From contig CAZNRX010000018.1 in the NCBI GenBank assembly GCA_964575455.1, positions 1 through 64,000 on the forward strand: a stretch of DNA of 64,000 bases. The letters are read 5' to 3'. How positions within the stretch are numbered: the stretch's first letter is position 1; each line of letters begins with the position of its first letter. This stretch comes from SKLM01 sp964575455 (lineage in GTDB: Bacteria; Chloroflexota; Anaerolineae; B4-G1). Shown one piece after another: positions 51,444 through 61,172 of this stretch. A model generated the notes under the pieces. That model saw only the letters and a list, made by a program, of their open reading frames with translations, searched no databases and was not told the DNA's origin. The position numbers and the translations under genes are program-made.

Positions 51444-53489
51444 GTGATGAGTGGACATCAGGAGACAAGCGGTAGCAACGCGCCGCTCACGAACCGGCGA
51501 TGGTACCTCGACCTGGCTCCGTGGGCCGTGGCTCTGGTCTTTGTGGCTGTTGAGATATGCCGCGTGGCGGGCCAAGTTGCCGTGCGCTATCCGGATTTCT
51601 TCCCCGCGGCCAAGTGGGCCTCCCGTTTCGATCTGCACCACCTGGCCGAGTGGCGATGGGCGGACGGGCTGTATCCGATGGGTTACCGGCTGCTGCTGCG
51701 GCTGGGGGTCGAGCTGGGGCTCGATGTGTTGAGCACCGCGTTCGTCCTCTCCATTCTTGGTGGGGTCCTCGGGCTGCTGGGAGCGTTCTTGCTTATCCGA
51801 CGCATGACGGGGAGCTGGGTTCTGGCGCTGCTCACTGAAACGGTGCTGGCCTCCACCAGCTACTACCTCTTCTTCGCCAGCCTGGACAGCACCGACATGC
51901 TGGCCGGCGGCTTGCAGATTCTCTCGGTAGCCACGCTGTTCGCCGATGGTAGACCAAGGCGTGTGGCTTCTCTGGCTGGTTTGCTTGCTGGCCTCAGCTA
52001 CCTGATTCGTTACACCGCTTCCCTCACGATTCTGCTGTGCCTGCTCTATCTGGTGGGTTACGCTTGGAGTCGACGAGCTCAGCTGCAGCAGGATCCCAAG
52101 GTTGGTAAATGGTGGGTCGTCCCACTACTCTACCTGCTTGGTGCGGGGGTGGGTGCTGCCCCTCAGTTGATCGCCAGCACACTGGTCGAGGGTAACCCTT
52201 TCTACACTATCCAGGCGCGCAACCTCTGGTTTCACGTCATCGGGGGCAGTGACTATATCTTTGAGTGGACCTCCCCGCCGGAGGACCTCTCGGTGTTGAA
52301 GATCGTGCTCACCTATCCCCGTGAGTTCATCATCCATTGGCTCGATCAGTTTCGCGGCTTCTGGGTCAGTCAGAGCGCCGTGCCCCTGGACGCACCTTTC
52401 GCGCCTCTGATGCACGCTGGGTTGCTCCTCACGTTTCTGGTTCCCGGCAAGCTCGCGCGCTCTGATCGAGCGTTTCTTGGCCTGTACACGATTGGCAACC
52501 TGGTGCTGCTGTCGCTCATCCGATTAGACAAGAGATTCCTCATTGTGCTGATGCCTGTCTTCGTGTTCGCCGCCGTCCACTTCTTGTGGAGAATCGTGCC
52601 TCCTGGCGTTCGAATTCGCCATCGCTCGGTCCCTGTTCGCATCCCGGTGATGATTCTGCTGACAATCTGGAGCGCGCGCTATCCGTTTGAGTTCATGAGG
52701 GTCAACTTTCAGGACCGACGGGTGATCGAGGTGAGCAATACCTTGCACGCTGCCGGGATGGACTCGGTCAGCCAGGTCTACAGCACGCATACTGGCTACC
52801 AAGACGTCGCCGATCCCTGGAAGAGGCGTTTCCCGCAAGCAGCCTCTATCGCCCCGCGGTTGGAGTCGTACGAGGAGCTCCTGGATCTGCTTCAAGACGA
52901 TGACTATCGGTTCCTGATCTACGACGATGACACCGGGCGAACCCTGTACCCTGAGCTAGCGTTTCTTCTCTCGCCCGAAGCTCGTCCGCAGGGATTGACG
53001 CCCGTGCACATAGACGAGGATGGAAGACACGTGGTCTACCGGGTGGCAGGTGCCGAGACCAACGCCTATCGGGAGCTGGACGCCAGGTGGGAAAACGGGA
53101 TCGCGCTGAAAGGGTGTGAGACATATCTAAGCAGAGATGTGCCGAAGAAGGAGGAGTGCTACCGTCTGGGCGTCTATCTCCATTGGCGGCCCACTCAGCC
53201 GGTGTCCCGAGTGCTCAAGGTTTTCGTGCACCTGATGGACAGTGACGGTCAACTGGTCGCTCAACACGATGGGCTTCCGGTCCTTTGGACCTACAACACC
53301 GACGAGTGGCAAGTCGGGGAGACGGTCGTGGATTTCCACCAGGTGAGGTTCCAGAAGCCCGCGATGACGGAGTCCTACACCGTCCGAGTGGGGCTGTATA
53401 CGGGGGATGAGGGCCGAGTGGCTCTGGCGGATCCCGCTGGCGGCGATTCCCTCGCTTTGCAGACCTTCACCATCGCTGATGAGAAGTGA
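51444..53489 (+). CDS. GT-C family membrane protein with C-terminal beta domain
   Basis: The 681-residue protein has about ten hydrophobic segments (for example PWAVALVFVAVEICRVAGQVA) and a long soluble C-terminus. That tail ends in the shared beta domain (about 53100-53440; VFVHLMDSDGQLVAQHDGLP). The usual Asp-Glu motif in the first loop is not obvious; the region reads FPAAKWASRFDLHHLAEW, so the enzymatic role is less certain. It lies between pheS and the next GT-C gene, which it overlaps by 11 bases. The pheS-side gap is 100 bases and holds no clear terminator. Confidence 0.75.
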   Translation: MMSGHQETSGSNAPLTNRRWYLDLAPWAVALVFVAVEICRVAGQVAVRYPDFFPAAKWASRFDLHHLAEWRWADGLYPMGYRLLLRLGVELGLDVLSTAFVLSILGGVLGLLGAFLLIRRMTGSWVLALLTETVLASTSYYLFFASLDSTDMLAGGLQILSVATLFADGRPRRVASLAGLLAGLSYLIRYTASLTILLCLLYLVGYAWSRRAQLQQDPKVGKWWVVPLLYLLGAGVGAAPQLIASTLVEGNPFYTIQARNLWFHVIGGSDYIFEWTSPPEDLSVLKIVLTYPREFIIHWLDQFRGFWVSQSAVPLDAPFAPLMHAGLLLTFLVPGKLARSDRAFLGLYTIGNLVLLSLIRLDKRFLIVLMPVFVFAAVHFLWRIVPPGVRIRHRSVPVRIPVMILLTIWSARYPFEFMRVNFQDRRVIEVSNTLHAAGMDSVSQVYSTHTGYQDVADPWKRRFPQAASIAPRLESYEELLDLLQDDDYRFLIYDDDTGRTLYPELAFLLSPEARPQGLTPVHIDEDGRHVVYRVAGAETNAYRELDARWENGIALKGCETYLSRDVPKKEECYRLGVYLHWRPTQPVSRVLKVFVHLMDSDGQLVAQHDGLPVLWTYNTDEWQVGETVVDFHQVRFQKPAMTESYTVRVGLYTGDEGRVALADPAGGDSLALQTFTIADEK

Positions 53490-56202
53490 CCCGGCAGAAG
53501 CCACGATTGCTGTAGATAACGAGCGGTCAGGCGCAGCGCAGGTGTCGCTCCTGCGGTGGCTGCTGCCGCTGAGCGTGGCCCTGGCGGCGGGTCTTCTCTA
53601 CTGGCGCACCTTGGCTCCAGGGACGGTCTATCTGCAGGACGTCGCCGAGTTCCAGACGAAGCTGCACACCCTGGACGTTATCCACGCCACGGGATATCCC
53701 TTCTATCAGATGGTGGGCAGGCTGTGGACTGCACTGCTGCCCCTCAGCTCCATAGCCTGGCGTGTCAACCTTCTCTCCGCTTTCTTCTCCGTTGTCTGCC
53801 TGGTCACCTTGTGCTGCATCTTACAGCAGATCGATGTGCGCCCTTGGGCCGTTCTGGGGGCGTGTGGGTTGCTGGCCTGCTCCCGACTGTTCTGGACCTA
53901 CTCCATTCTGGCCAGCACGTACACTATGCACGCCGCGCTCGTGTCGTTAGCCATGTGGTCTCTGATGCGCTGGCAAGCGGGACGCGGTTCAGGCGTGTGG
54001 TTTGCGCTGGCGTGTGGCGTGGGGCTGGCTCATCACCGTGTGTTCATCATTCTTCTGCCCGCCTTCGCACTTGCCATCTTGTTCGACAGCCACGCGCGCT
54101 CTCGGCTGCAGGATGAATGGCTGAAGCTCGGCGTGCTGCTGATCGTGCCCATACTGCTCTCCTACGCGTGGCTCGCCGCGCTGGGCGTCTGGCCTCTAGG
54201 GCAGCTTCTTCACTACCTGTTCTTTGAGGGTGCTACCTACGTTGGGCACGTGGGGGACGTGGCGTCGTGGCCTCAACGTCTTACGAACAGGATCCTACCG
54301 TGGCTCATAGAGTTCTCCGGCCTTGTTCCCACCCTGACGGGTATCGCCGGATGGTTTGTGTCGCTTCGAACAGGTGCCGATAGCCTGAGACGGCGCACTG
54401 GCCTCTTGCTCTTGTTGGTGGGAGGGTGCACGCTCGGCTTCTTCTCAGTTGCGTGGATAGCGCCTGATAATCGCCGCTACTTCCTCCAGTTGGACCTGGT
54501 GCTAGCTCTCGGGTGGGGGCTGGCCCTAGATGAGGCGTGGACGTGGCTCCGCCGCCGGCTGCGCGGGGTTTGGCTGCCCAGGGCTGCGCAGGCTGTCCTG
54601 GCTGTGAGCGCGTGTGTGCCGCTGATCTGGCTGTATCCAAGGAATGTTGAGGCTACCGCTCGCTACCGCGACGGCTATGCCGACCGGGTTTCGCGGAGGA
54701 TACTGGCGACGGTCGAAAGCGAGGCCACGATCTTTGGGGGCTGGGTTCTAGGCTGGCCGCTCCGTTACTATCACACTGTCGAGAATCTGCGGCCTGACGT
54801 GCAGGTGATTGTGGAGCCGGGCGGGGGGCATCATCGCGACCAGGCCATCGATCTGATCGAGGCTGGGAAACCCGTCTACTTCCGCCAGGCTATGTATGGC
54901 CTGGATCAGGAGACGTCGGACTACGCGTGGGCCCCTATGGCTGTTGGCAACCTGGCCCGAGCCTTGCCCTATATCCCTCCTCTGAAACAGACCGAGACGC
55001 TTGCAAGACGCGTGATTGACAATGGTCTGATCCTGCATAGCTTCGGCCTCTCTAGCTGGCCTCTGCGCTCCGACAGCTTCGTGCGACTTCAGCTTACATG
55101 GGATGAAATCGATCTGGTGGCACCTGAGGCACGCTTGGGGCTGGATCTGAGGGACGCCGCAGGGGTAACCTGGTGGGATCATGAGGCTTCATGGTCGGAG
55201 CTGGGCGGCGAGGATTCACGGACGAACATCTACTGGGTCACACCTCCTACGCTGTCTCCAGGGGACTATGCCCTGCACGTTGAGCTTCGTTCACCGGCCG
55301 GCGAGTGCCTTGGAGGGGCGCCGATAGCGTCGGTTCCCGTGGCCGCTGGCTCGCCCTTGTCGGCCGAAAGGCTGGTGCTCGAAAACCAGGTTCATCCACG
55401 GGAGCTGATTCCCTCGGAGGATCCTGACCTTCGGCTGCTCGGCTACGGTTTCGTCCAACGGGAGATCTTGGCCGGGCACCATCAGGTGCCGGTGTCATTC
55501 TACTGGGAAGTTGCGCAGGTTCCCGAGGAACCATACCAGGTCTTCTTTGTGGTTGAGGGCCGGGAGGGCCAAATCCCGGTTAGCGACAGTTGCTCTATCG
55601 TTACTCCCTACCCTGGCGCCCTGGTGAGGACGCCCTGCGTTCTCCAAGTGCCAACTCGTGTGGCGACATGGAAGCATCGGCTGGCTGCGGTCGTCACCGA
55701 CGGGCAGGAGCGTTGGCGGATCCCGCTGCAGGATGTCCGTATTTCCGACAGGCGCCGTGTGTATCGTGTCCCCAAGATGGAACACGCGTTATCCGTGAGC
55801 CTGGGTGATGCCATCACGCTCCTCGGCTACGACCTCTCTTTGCAGACGGCGCGACCTGGTCAGGATCTCACGCTGACGCTCTATTGGCGGGCCAAGGCCG
55901 ACGGAGAGCAGTGGCTCAAGGTTTTTACCCATCTGGTCAGTGCCCAGGGGACGCTGCTGGCTCAGCACGACGGCGTGCCCGGTTCGGGCGCCGTCCCAAC
56001 TTCGGAGTGGGTTTCCGGTGAGGTGATCGTTGATCGTCACACGCTTTCCCTCCCCGCCGATGCCCCGGTCGGCGAGTACAGGTTCTACGTGGGCATGTAC
56101 TCACCAGATACAGGCGAGCGTCTGGTGGCGCGGGACGCGGAGGGAGAGCGATATCCCAACGGGGCTGTGCCGTTGGAGGCAATCACCGTTGAGACCGAGT
56201 GA
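53479..56202 (+). CDS. DUF2723/GT-C family membrane protein with C-terminal beta domain
   Basis: This 907-residue protein has the DUF2723-like N-terminus with acidic loop YLQDVAEFQTKLHTL and HATGYPFYQMVGRLW. About ten membrane segments follow, then a 400-residue extracytoplasmic part. It contains two beta-rich modules and ends with the shared domain (about 55800-56150; VFTHLVSAQGTLLAQHDGVPG). DUF2723 proteins are relatives of protein O-mannosyltransferases. ATG 53479 overlaps the preceding stop by 11 bases; the frame from 53407 lies inside the previous gene and is not needed. Confidence 0.78.
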   Translation: MRSDPAEATIAVDNERSGAAQVSLLRWLLPLSVALAAGLLYWRTLAPGTVYLQDVAEFQTKLHTLDVIHATGYPFYQMVGRLWTALLPLSSIAWRVNLLSAFFSVVCLVTLCCILQQIDVRPWAVLGACGLLACSRLFWTYSILASTYTMHAALVSLAMWSLMRWQAGRGSGVWFALACGVGLAHHRVFIILLPAFALAILFDSHARSRLQDEWLKLGVLLIVPILLSYAWLAALGVWPLGQLLHYLFFEGATYVGHVGDVASWPQRLTNRILPWLIEFSGLVPTLTGIAGWFVSLRTGADSLRRRTGLLLLLVGGCTLGFFSVAWIAPDNRRYFLQLDLVLALGWGLALDEAWTWLRRRLRGVWLPRAAQAVLAVSACVPLIWLYPRNVEATARYRDGYADRVSRRILATVESEATIFGGWVLGWPLRYYHTVENLRPDVQVIVEPGGGHHRDQAIDLIEAGKPVYFRQAMYGLDQETSDYAWAPMAVGNLARALPYIPPLKQTETLARRVIDNGLILHSFGLSSWPLRSDSFVRLQLTWDEIDLVAPEARLGLDLRDAAGVTWWDHEASWSELGGEDSRTNIYWVTPPTLSPGDYALHVELRSPAGECLGGAPIASVPVAAGSPLSAERLVLENQVHPRELIPSEDPDLRLLGYGFVQREILAGHHQVPVSFYWEVAQVPEEPYQVFFVVEGREGQIPVSDSCSIVTPYPGALVRTPCVLQVPTRVATWKHRLAAVVTDGQERWRIPLQDVRISDRRRVYRVPKMEHALSVSLGDAITLLGYDLSLQTARPGQDLTLTLYWRAKADGEQWLKVFTHLVSAQGTLLAQHDGVPGSGAVPTSEWVSGEVIVDRHTLSLPADAPVGEYRFYVGMYSPDTGERLVARDAEGERYPNGAVPLEAITVETE

Positions 56203-56251
56203 GCAGTGATAGGTCTTATGAGGGGGGCTGCCGGGTCGGCTGTCCAGATCG

Positions 56252-58468
56252 ATGGGTCGGGAGATGACGTCTAAGGATCATGCCCTGGCTGGTGGAAGGA
56301 TCTACCCTGCGCTGGCGGCATTGGCGATGAGCTTCATCATCGCCGTCGTCTTCGGCTTGCTGACGGTAGCTATAACTTGGCCCGTGGTCGGGCGCATTGA
56401 CGAGATGCTCATCGGCGATGACTATGATGTCTACATCAACATGTGGGCCAATTGGTGGACGCGAGAGGCGATGGAGAGGGGGCTGGATTTCTATCGCACC
56501 GACTACATCCTCTTTCCGCGAGGTGCGAGCCTCGTCTTCTTCAGCTTCAGCCACGTCAATACGGCGCTCTGGCTGCTGCTGGCTCCCCTGATCGGGCGCA
56601 TTGCTGCCTACAACGTCCCGATGCTGCTGGTCTATGCTCTGAGTGGCTTTTCGATGTACCTGCTGGTCCACCATCTGACCGGTTCGCGGCGTGCTGGTTT
56701 CGTAGCCGGGCTTGTCTTTGCCTTCTGCCCCTACCACATGTACGAAAGTGGTCACCCTAATCTCGCGGCGGTCCAGTGGATGCCGCTGTTCGTCCTGTCT
56801 CTGCATCGCATACTATATGACGCCGATGCGGGCCCGCTTCCGCCACCGCTGCTCGGGGCGCTCTGGTTTCTCCTGACTGCGCTGTCTGGCTGGCACCTGA
56901 TGCTCTTGCTGGCAGGCTGGGCGGTGGTCTACCTGATTTACGAATACTTGGCCAATCGAGGCGACTGGGTGCCAACGGCTTCGCGTCGCTTGATCCTGAT
57001 GGTCGGGTGCATCGCGGTGTCGACGAGTCCGTTCATGTGGCCCATCCTCCGTGACTATCTGACGACTGACGCAACCTTCGCGACGATGGAGGTCCAGGAG
57101 GGTTTGGGGAACGACCTGCTGTCCTTCGTCGTCCCTCATTGGCGCCATCCGCTCCTGAGCTCCTTGGTGGCAGGCATAGTCGACAGCTTTGGCTACGCCA
57201 AGAGGCGTCCTGCCTACCTGGGATGGGTGGCCATCGGCCTGGCCGCCTGGGCCGTTGCTGCCGTGCGAAGGATACCTCGCGTCTGGTTGCTGTCCGGCCT
57301 CTTCTTCGCCCTGCTCTCGCTTGGGCTGCAGGTCAAGGTCGCTGGAGCGTCTGTCCTCCCCTTTCGATTGCCGTGGGCCATCCCCATCATCAAGGTGCTC
57401 AGGCATCCGTACCGGCTCAACACGCTCGTCTTCTTGTCGCTTGCCGTGCTCGCCGGGTACGGTACGAAATCTCTCTGGGATTGGATTGCCGGGCCAGGCG
57501 TTGGCCTACGAAGCCGTCCACTGGCCAACGGAACCTTGGCCTTCCTGAGCGGCGTCCTTCTGTTCGAGTATCTGATCCATCCCTTCCCGACCATCGAGCC
57601 ACTCCATTCGGCCTTTGCTCGGCAGCTGGCCGAGGAACAGGGGGATTTCGCCGTCGCCGATTTTCCTATGGGGCGTCAGGTGGATAAGCGCTACATGTTC
57701 TATCAGACGATCCACGAGAAGAAGATCGTCGGTGGTTTCGTCTCCCGTGCGCCAGACGACACTTACGCCTTTGTCTCTGGAGATCCTCTGTTGGGGCCTT
57801 TGCTGGCCGGGAGGGCCCCTGATCCGGCAGTCGATACTCGGAGGCAATTGACCGGCCTGGCTGCTCACGGCATTCGATACATCACGCTGCACAAGGATGT
57901 TCTTGATGATGCTGAGCGAGAGGCTTGGAGAGGCCGGCTGGGTGGCTTTCCCACGCCTTTCTACGAGGACAGCAGGGTGGTCGCCTATCGTACCTTACCG
58001 CGCATTCAGGCCGATGACCTACCATTGGGCGATCGACATCGCCTGGATGTGCGGATAGGCGACCACATTGAGCTGCTGGGCTATCGCTTGGACGTTGACG
58101 ACCTTTCCGCTGGTGGCACTGTCAACGTGACGCTGTTCTGGCGATCCGATGGCGAATCTACAAGGGGGGATTGTCGCCCCAGCTATCATGTGTTTGTACA
58201 TCTGGTGAATGAGCAAGGGCAACTGGTAGCTCAGCACGACGGTGTTCCCATGGAGGGGGAGCTGCCAACCTGGAGCTGGTGGAAAGGGGAGGTGATTCGG
58301 GATGAACATTCGTTGGTTCTGGAGAGGGGCTTCCCGGAGGGGGAATACGCCCTGTACACCGGCATGTACGATTTCGCCACCAAGGCCCGGGCGCCGGTAG
58401 TCACGTCTAGTGGCAAGAGGCTGCCCGACGACGCTGTCTTGCTCGAAAGCATCGACGTTCGTCACTGA
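56252..58468 (+). CDS. GT-C family membrane protein with C-terminal beta domain
   Basis: The 738-residue protein has roughly a dozen membrane segments. The first outer loop carries ITWPVVGRIDEMLIGDDYDVYINMWANWW, an acidic motif typical of this GT-C branch. Later VHHLTGSRRAGFVAG and AFCPYHMYESGHPN recur in related proteins. The C-terminus ends with the shared beta domain (about 58065-58400; VFVHLVNEQGQLVAQHDGVP). It is the third gene wedged between pheS and pheT, and pheT begins 97 bases later. ATG 56264 is an alternative start. Confidence 0.77.
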   Translation: MGREMTSKDHALAGGRIYPALAALAMSFIIAVVFGLLTVAITWPVVGRIDEMLIGDDYDVYINMWANWWTREAMERGLDFYRTDYILFPRGASLVFFSFSHVNTALWLLLAPLIGRIAAYNVPMLLVYALSGFSMYLLVHHLTGSRRAGFVAGLVFAFCPYHMYESGHPNLAAVQWMPLFVLSLHRILYDADAGPLPPPLLGALWFLLTALSGWHLMLLLAGWAVVYLIYEYLANRGDWVPTASRRLILMVGCIAVSTSPFMWPILRDYLTTDATFATMEVQEGLGNDLLSFVVPHWRHPLLSSLVAGIVDSFGYAKRRPAYLGWVAIGLAAWAVAAVRRIPRVWLLSGLFFALLSLGLQVKVAGASVLPFRLPWAIPIIKVLRHPYRLNTLVFLSLAVLAGYGTKSLWDWIAGPGVGLRSRPLANGTLAFLSGVLLFEYLIHPFPTIEPLHSAFARQLAEEQGDFAVADFPMGRQVDKRYMFYQTIHEKKIVGGFVSRAPDDTYAFVSGDPLLGPLLAGRAPDPAVDTRRQLTGLAAHGIRYITLHKDVLDDAEREAWRGRLGGFPTPFYEDSRVVAYRTLPRIQADDLPLGDRHRLDVRIGDHIELLGYRLDVDDLSAGGTVNVTLFWRSDGESTRGDCRPSYHVFVHLVNEQGQLVAQHDGVPMEGELPTWSWWKGEVIRDEHSLVLERGFPEGEYALYTGMYDFATKARAPVVTSSGKRLPDDAVLLESIDVRH

Positions 58469-58565
58469 TGGACCGAGGCAGTCTGTGTGTTTGCACGCGG
58501 AGACCCTCTTCTGAATGACCGTGTAGCGCCTGATCCAAGAACTGAGTTCTGTGAGGAGATGAACA

Positions 58566-61070
58566 ATGCAAGTACCTGTGAGTTGGCTCAAAGAGTATGT
58601 GGATGTCGATGTTCCGGTCGAGGAGTTGGCCCAGCGGCTGACGCTGGCCGGCCTTGAGGTCGAGACCATCGAATACATCGGCCTGCCGCAGGCCGAGCTG
58701 CCCTGGGACCCGGAGAGGATCGTGGTGGGCGAGGTCCGAGCCGTGCAGCAGCATCCCAACGCCGACCGACTGGTCGTTGTCGAGGTCGATTACGGGGGGG
58801 CGGAGAACGAAAAGGTGGTCACCGGTGCCCCCAGCCTGTTGGAGCTTGAGGGAGAGAGTGACCTCCATTTGAAGGTGGCCTTCGCGATGGAGGGCTCGCG
58901 GCTCTATGACGGTCACGCCGAGGGTGCAAGGGCTGTGACGCTGCGGCAGGTTAAGATCCGGGGCGTCCCCTCGCGCGCTATGGTCTGCTCAGAGAAGGAG
59001 CTGGGCCTCTCCGAGGAGCAAGTCGACATTCTCTACCTTCCCGATGATGCCCCGGTCGCCACCCCGCTGGTCGAGTATATGGGTGATGCGGTCCTTGAGT
59101 TCGATATCAAGGGCCCCTTCGCCCACCTGAACTCGGTCGTCGGCGTCGCTCGGGAGGCAGCGGCGCTGCTCGACGTGCCCCTCCAGCGGGATGCGCTTGA
59201 GGTGTTGGATCGTCATCCTGCCGAGCTGACACCCGATCCTGATTTCCTCTTCCTAGACATCGCCGACCCCGATCTCTGCCCCCGCTATTCGGCGGCCTTC
59301 ATCACAGGTGTGGACGTGAAGCCCTCGCCTTTCTGGATGCAGATGCGTCTGCGGCGTGCCGGTGTGCGTCCGATCAACAACATCGTCGACGTGACCAACT
59401 ATGTCATGCTGGAGCTGGGCCAGCCGCTGCACGCCTTCGACTGCGCGCTCCTGCAGCCCCGCCCTGGCGAGGAGCGGCCGGCCATCATCGTGCGCCGAGC
59501 CCAGCCCGGGGAACAGATGAGAACGCTGGACGGCCAACTACGCACCTTCGATGAGGATATGCTGCTGATCACGGACGGCGGTGGCCCGGTTGCTGTGGCC
59601 GGCGTGATGGGGGGAGAGGAGAGCGAGGTCTCTGAGAGGACGACTGAGGTCCTCCTGGAGTCGGCCAACTTCGACTACCTCAACGTTCGTCGCACGTCCC
59701 GAGAGCTAGGGCTGGCGTCGGAGTCGAGCCAGCGCTTTGGACGGCGGGTAGATCCCAAGTTGACGGTGAAGGCGGCGGCAAGGGCAGCCCATCTGATGGC
59801 CGATCTGGCGGGCGGCACGGTCGTACCCGTCATCGGCGATCTCTATCCAGGTCGCAAGCCAGAGCAACAGATATCCTTCGATCCAGAGCACGCGCAGCGC
59901 CTTCTGGGCGTTGAGATCCCGAGGAAGGAGATCGCGCGTATCCTCAAGTCGCTGGCGTTCGACGTGTCTGATCTTGCAGGGCCGGGGGCTCTCACAGTGA
60001 CCGTGCCGTCACACCGTCGGGACGTCACAAGGCCTGTCGATCTCGTCGAGGAGGTGGGCCGCGTCTGGGGGTATGATCGCTTCCCCACCACCCTGATGCG
60101 GGATGAACTGCCCCCACAGCGGGAAAACGCGCGGTTGGTGGGCGCCGAGCGCGTGCGCGATGTGCTGACCGGTTGTGGTCTGGACGAGGTCATCACGTAT
60201 TCGTTGGTGAGCCTTGAGGATGAGGGGAAGCTCCATCCGGGCGAGCCGATGCCGGACCCCGAGGACTACCTTCAGCTACGTAATCCGCTTTCGTCGGAGC
60301 AAGCTACGTTGCGACAGAACCTCCTCCCTTCCTTGCTGGACACGACCCATAGGAATCTACGCTTCGTGGAGCGCGTGGCGATCTTCGAGATTGGTCGAGT
60401 CTATATACCGGTGGAGGGAGGGGTGTTGCCCGAGGAGCCACGGCGATTGGGCGTCGTGATCGCCGGCCCCCGGGAGGAGCGATCGTGGCTGGAGCACCAA
60501 GATCGCTCCTGGATGGACCTCTTCGACTTAAAGGGTATCGTGGAGGCACTGCTGTCCAGATTGGGTCTGGATGGGGAGTTCGAGCCAGTTGAGCACGACG
60601 CCTTCCATCCGGGCCGATGCGCCTCTGTGCTCGTCGGAGGAGACGGGATAGGCGTGATGGGCGAGATTCATCCGCTTGTCCGAGAGGCGTTTGGACTGCC
60701 GGAGCAGCCCGTCTGCGCCCTCACGTGCGACCTGGATGGGCTGCTGGCACCTTGGGGTGCGGCACGGGAGATGGCGCCCCTCTCCACCCATCCTCCTGTG
60801 TACGAGGATCTGGCCGTGGTGGTCGATAGAGAGGTTCCAGCGGGCCGCGTGCGGGACTGTATCACGCAGGCCGGGGGGCCGCTCCTGCGCTCCGTGGCGC
60901 TGTTCGACGTCTACCGAGGGGCTCAGGTGGGAGCCGGCAAGAAGAGCCTGGCTTACCGTCTCACCTATCAGGCCGAGGATCGCACGTTGACCGACGAGGA
61001 GGTCGCCGAGGTGCGTGCCACCATCATTCAGGAGCTGGGGCAGGAGCTCGGGGCGACGCTGCGAAGCTGA
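58566..61070 (+). CDS. pheT: Phenylalanyl-tRNA synthetase beta subunit
   Basis: This 834-residue beta chain has an N-terminal tRNA-binding OB fold (about 40-160; VVGEVRAVQQHPNADRLVVVEVDYG), the B3/B4 editing domain with IVDVTNYVMLELGQPLHAFD, B5 (PRKEIARILKSLAFDVS), the catalytic-like core (EEVGRVWGYDRFPTT, LRNPLSSEQATLRQNLLPSLL) and a C-terminal anticodon-binding FDX-ACB domain (THPPVYEDLAVVVDREVPAGRV). Length is normal. GAGGAGATGAACAATG precedes the start. It is separated from pheS by three unrelated membrane-protein genes, so it either depends on the T-box transcript or has its own promoter, which I did not find. Confidence 0.95.
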   Translation: MQVPVSWLKEYVDVDVPVEELAQRLTLAGLEVETIEYIGLPQAELPWDPERIVVGEVRAVQQHPNADRLVVVEVDYGGAENEKVVTGAPSLLELEGESDLHLKVAFAMEGSRLYDGHAEGARAVTLRQVKIRGVPSRAMVCSEKELGLSEEQVDILYLPDDAPVATPLVEYMGDAVLEFDIKGPFAHLNSVVGVAREAAALLDVPLQRDALEVLDRHPAELTPDPDFLFLDIADPDLCPRYSAAFITGVDVKPSPFWMQMRLRRAGVRPINNIVDVTNYVMLELGQPLHAFDCALLQPRPGEERPAIIVRRAQPGEQMRTLDGQLRTFDEDMLLITDGGGPVAVAGVMGGEESEVSERTTEVLLESANFDYLNVRRTSRELGLASESSQRFGRRVDPKLTVKAAARAAHLMADLAGGTVVPVIGDLYPGRKPEQQISFDPEHAQRLLGVEIPRKEIARILKSLAFDVSDLAGPGALTVTVPSHRRDVTRPVDLVEEVGRVWGYDRFPTTLMRDELPPQRENARLVGAERVRDVLTGCGLDEVITYSLVSLEDEGKLHPGEPMPDPEDYLQLRNPLSSEQATLRQNLLPSLLDTTHRNLRFVERVAIFEIGRVYIPVEGGVLPEEPRRLGVVIAGPREERSWLEHQDRSWMDLFDLKGIVEALLSRLGLDGEFEPVEHDAFHPGRCASVLVGGDGIGVMGEIHPLVREAFGLPEQPVCALTCDLDGLLAPWGAAREMAPLSTHPPVYEDLAVVVDREVPAGRVRDCITQAGGPLLRSVALFDVYRGAQVGAGKKSLAYRLTYQAEDRTLTDEEVAEVRATIIQELGQELGATLRS

Positions 61071-61078
61071 TCAATCCC

Positions 61079-61111
61079 CGCAGCCGCCAGATTCGCAATC
61101 TGGCGGCTGCG
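61079..61111. repeat. Perfect 15-bp inverted repeat between convergent genes
   Basis: CGCAGCCGCCAGATT (61079-61093) and its complement (61097-61111) flank CGC. It lies between the pheT stop and the end of the minus-strand TPR gene. It could act as a two-way terminator hairpin, although neither side has a T-run. In style it resembles the palindrome at 7984-8015. Confidence 0.75.
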
Positions 61112-61172
61112 AAGCAGAGCGGATCCAGCCCATCATGTCGGCTTGGCAGTCGCGCACTAGGTCTGCTGCTGG

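Noticed and set aside
61079..61111. tRNA or small RNA gene at the long hairpin after pheT
   Set aside because: A single perfect stem with a 3-base loop and no cloverleaf or T-tract.
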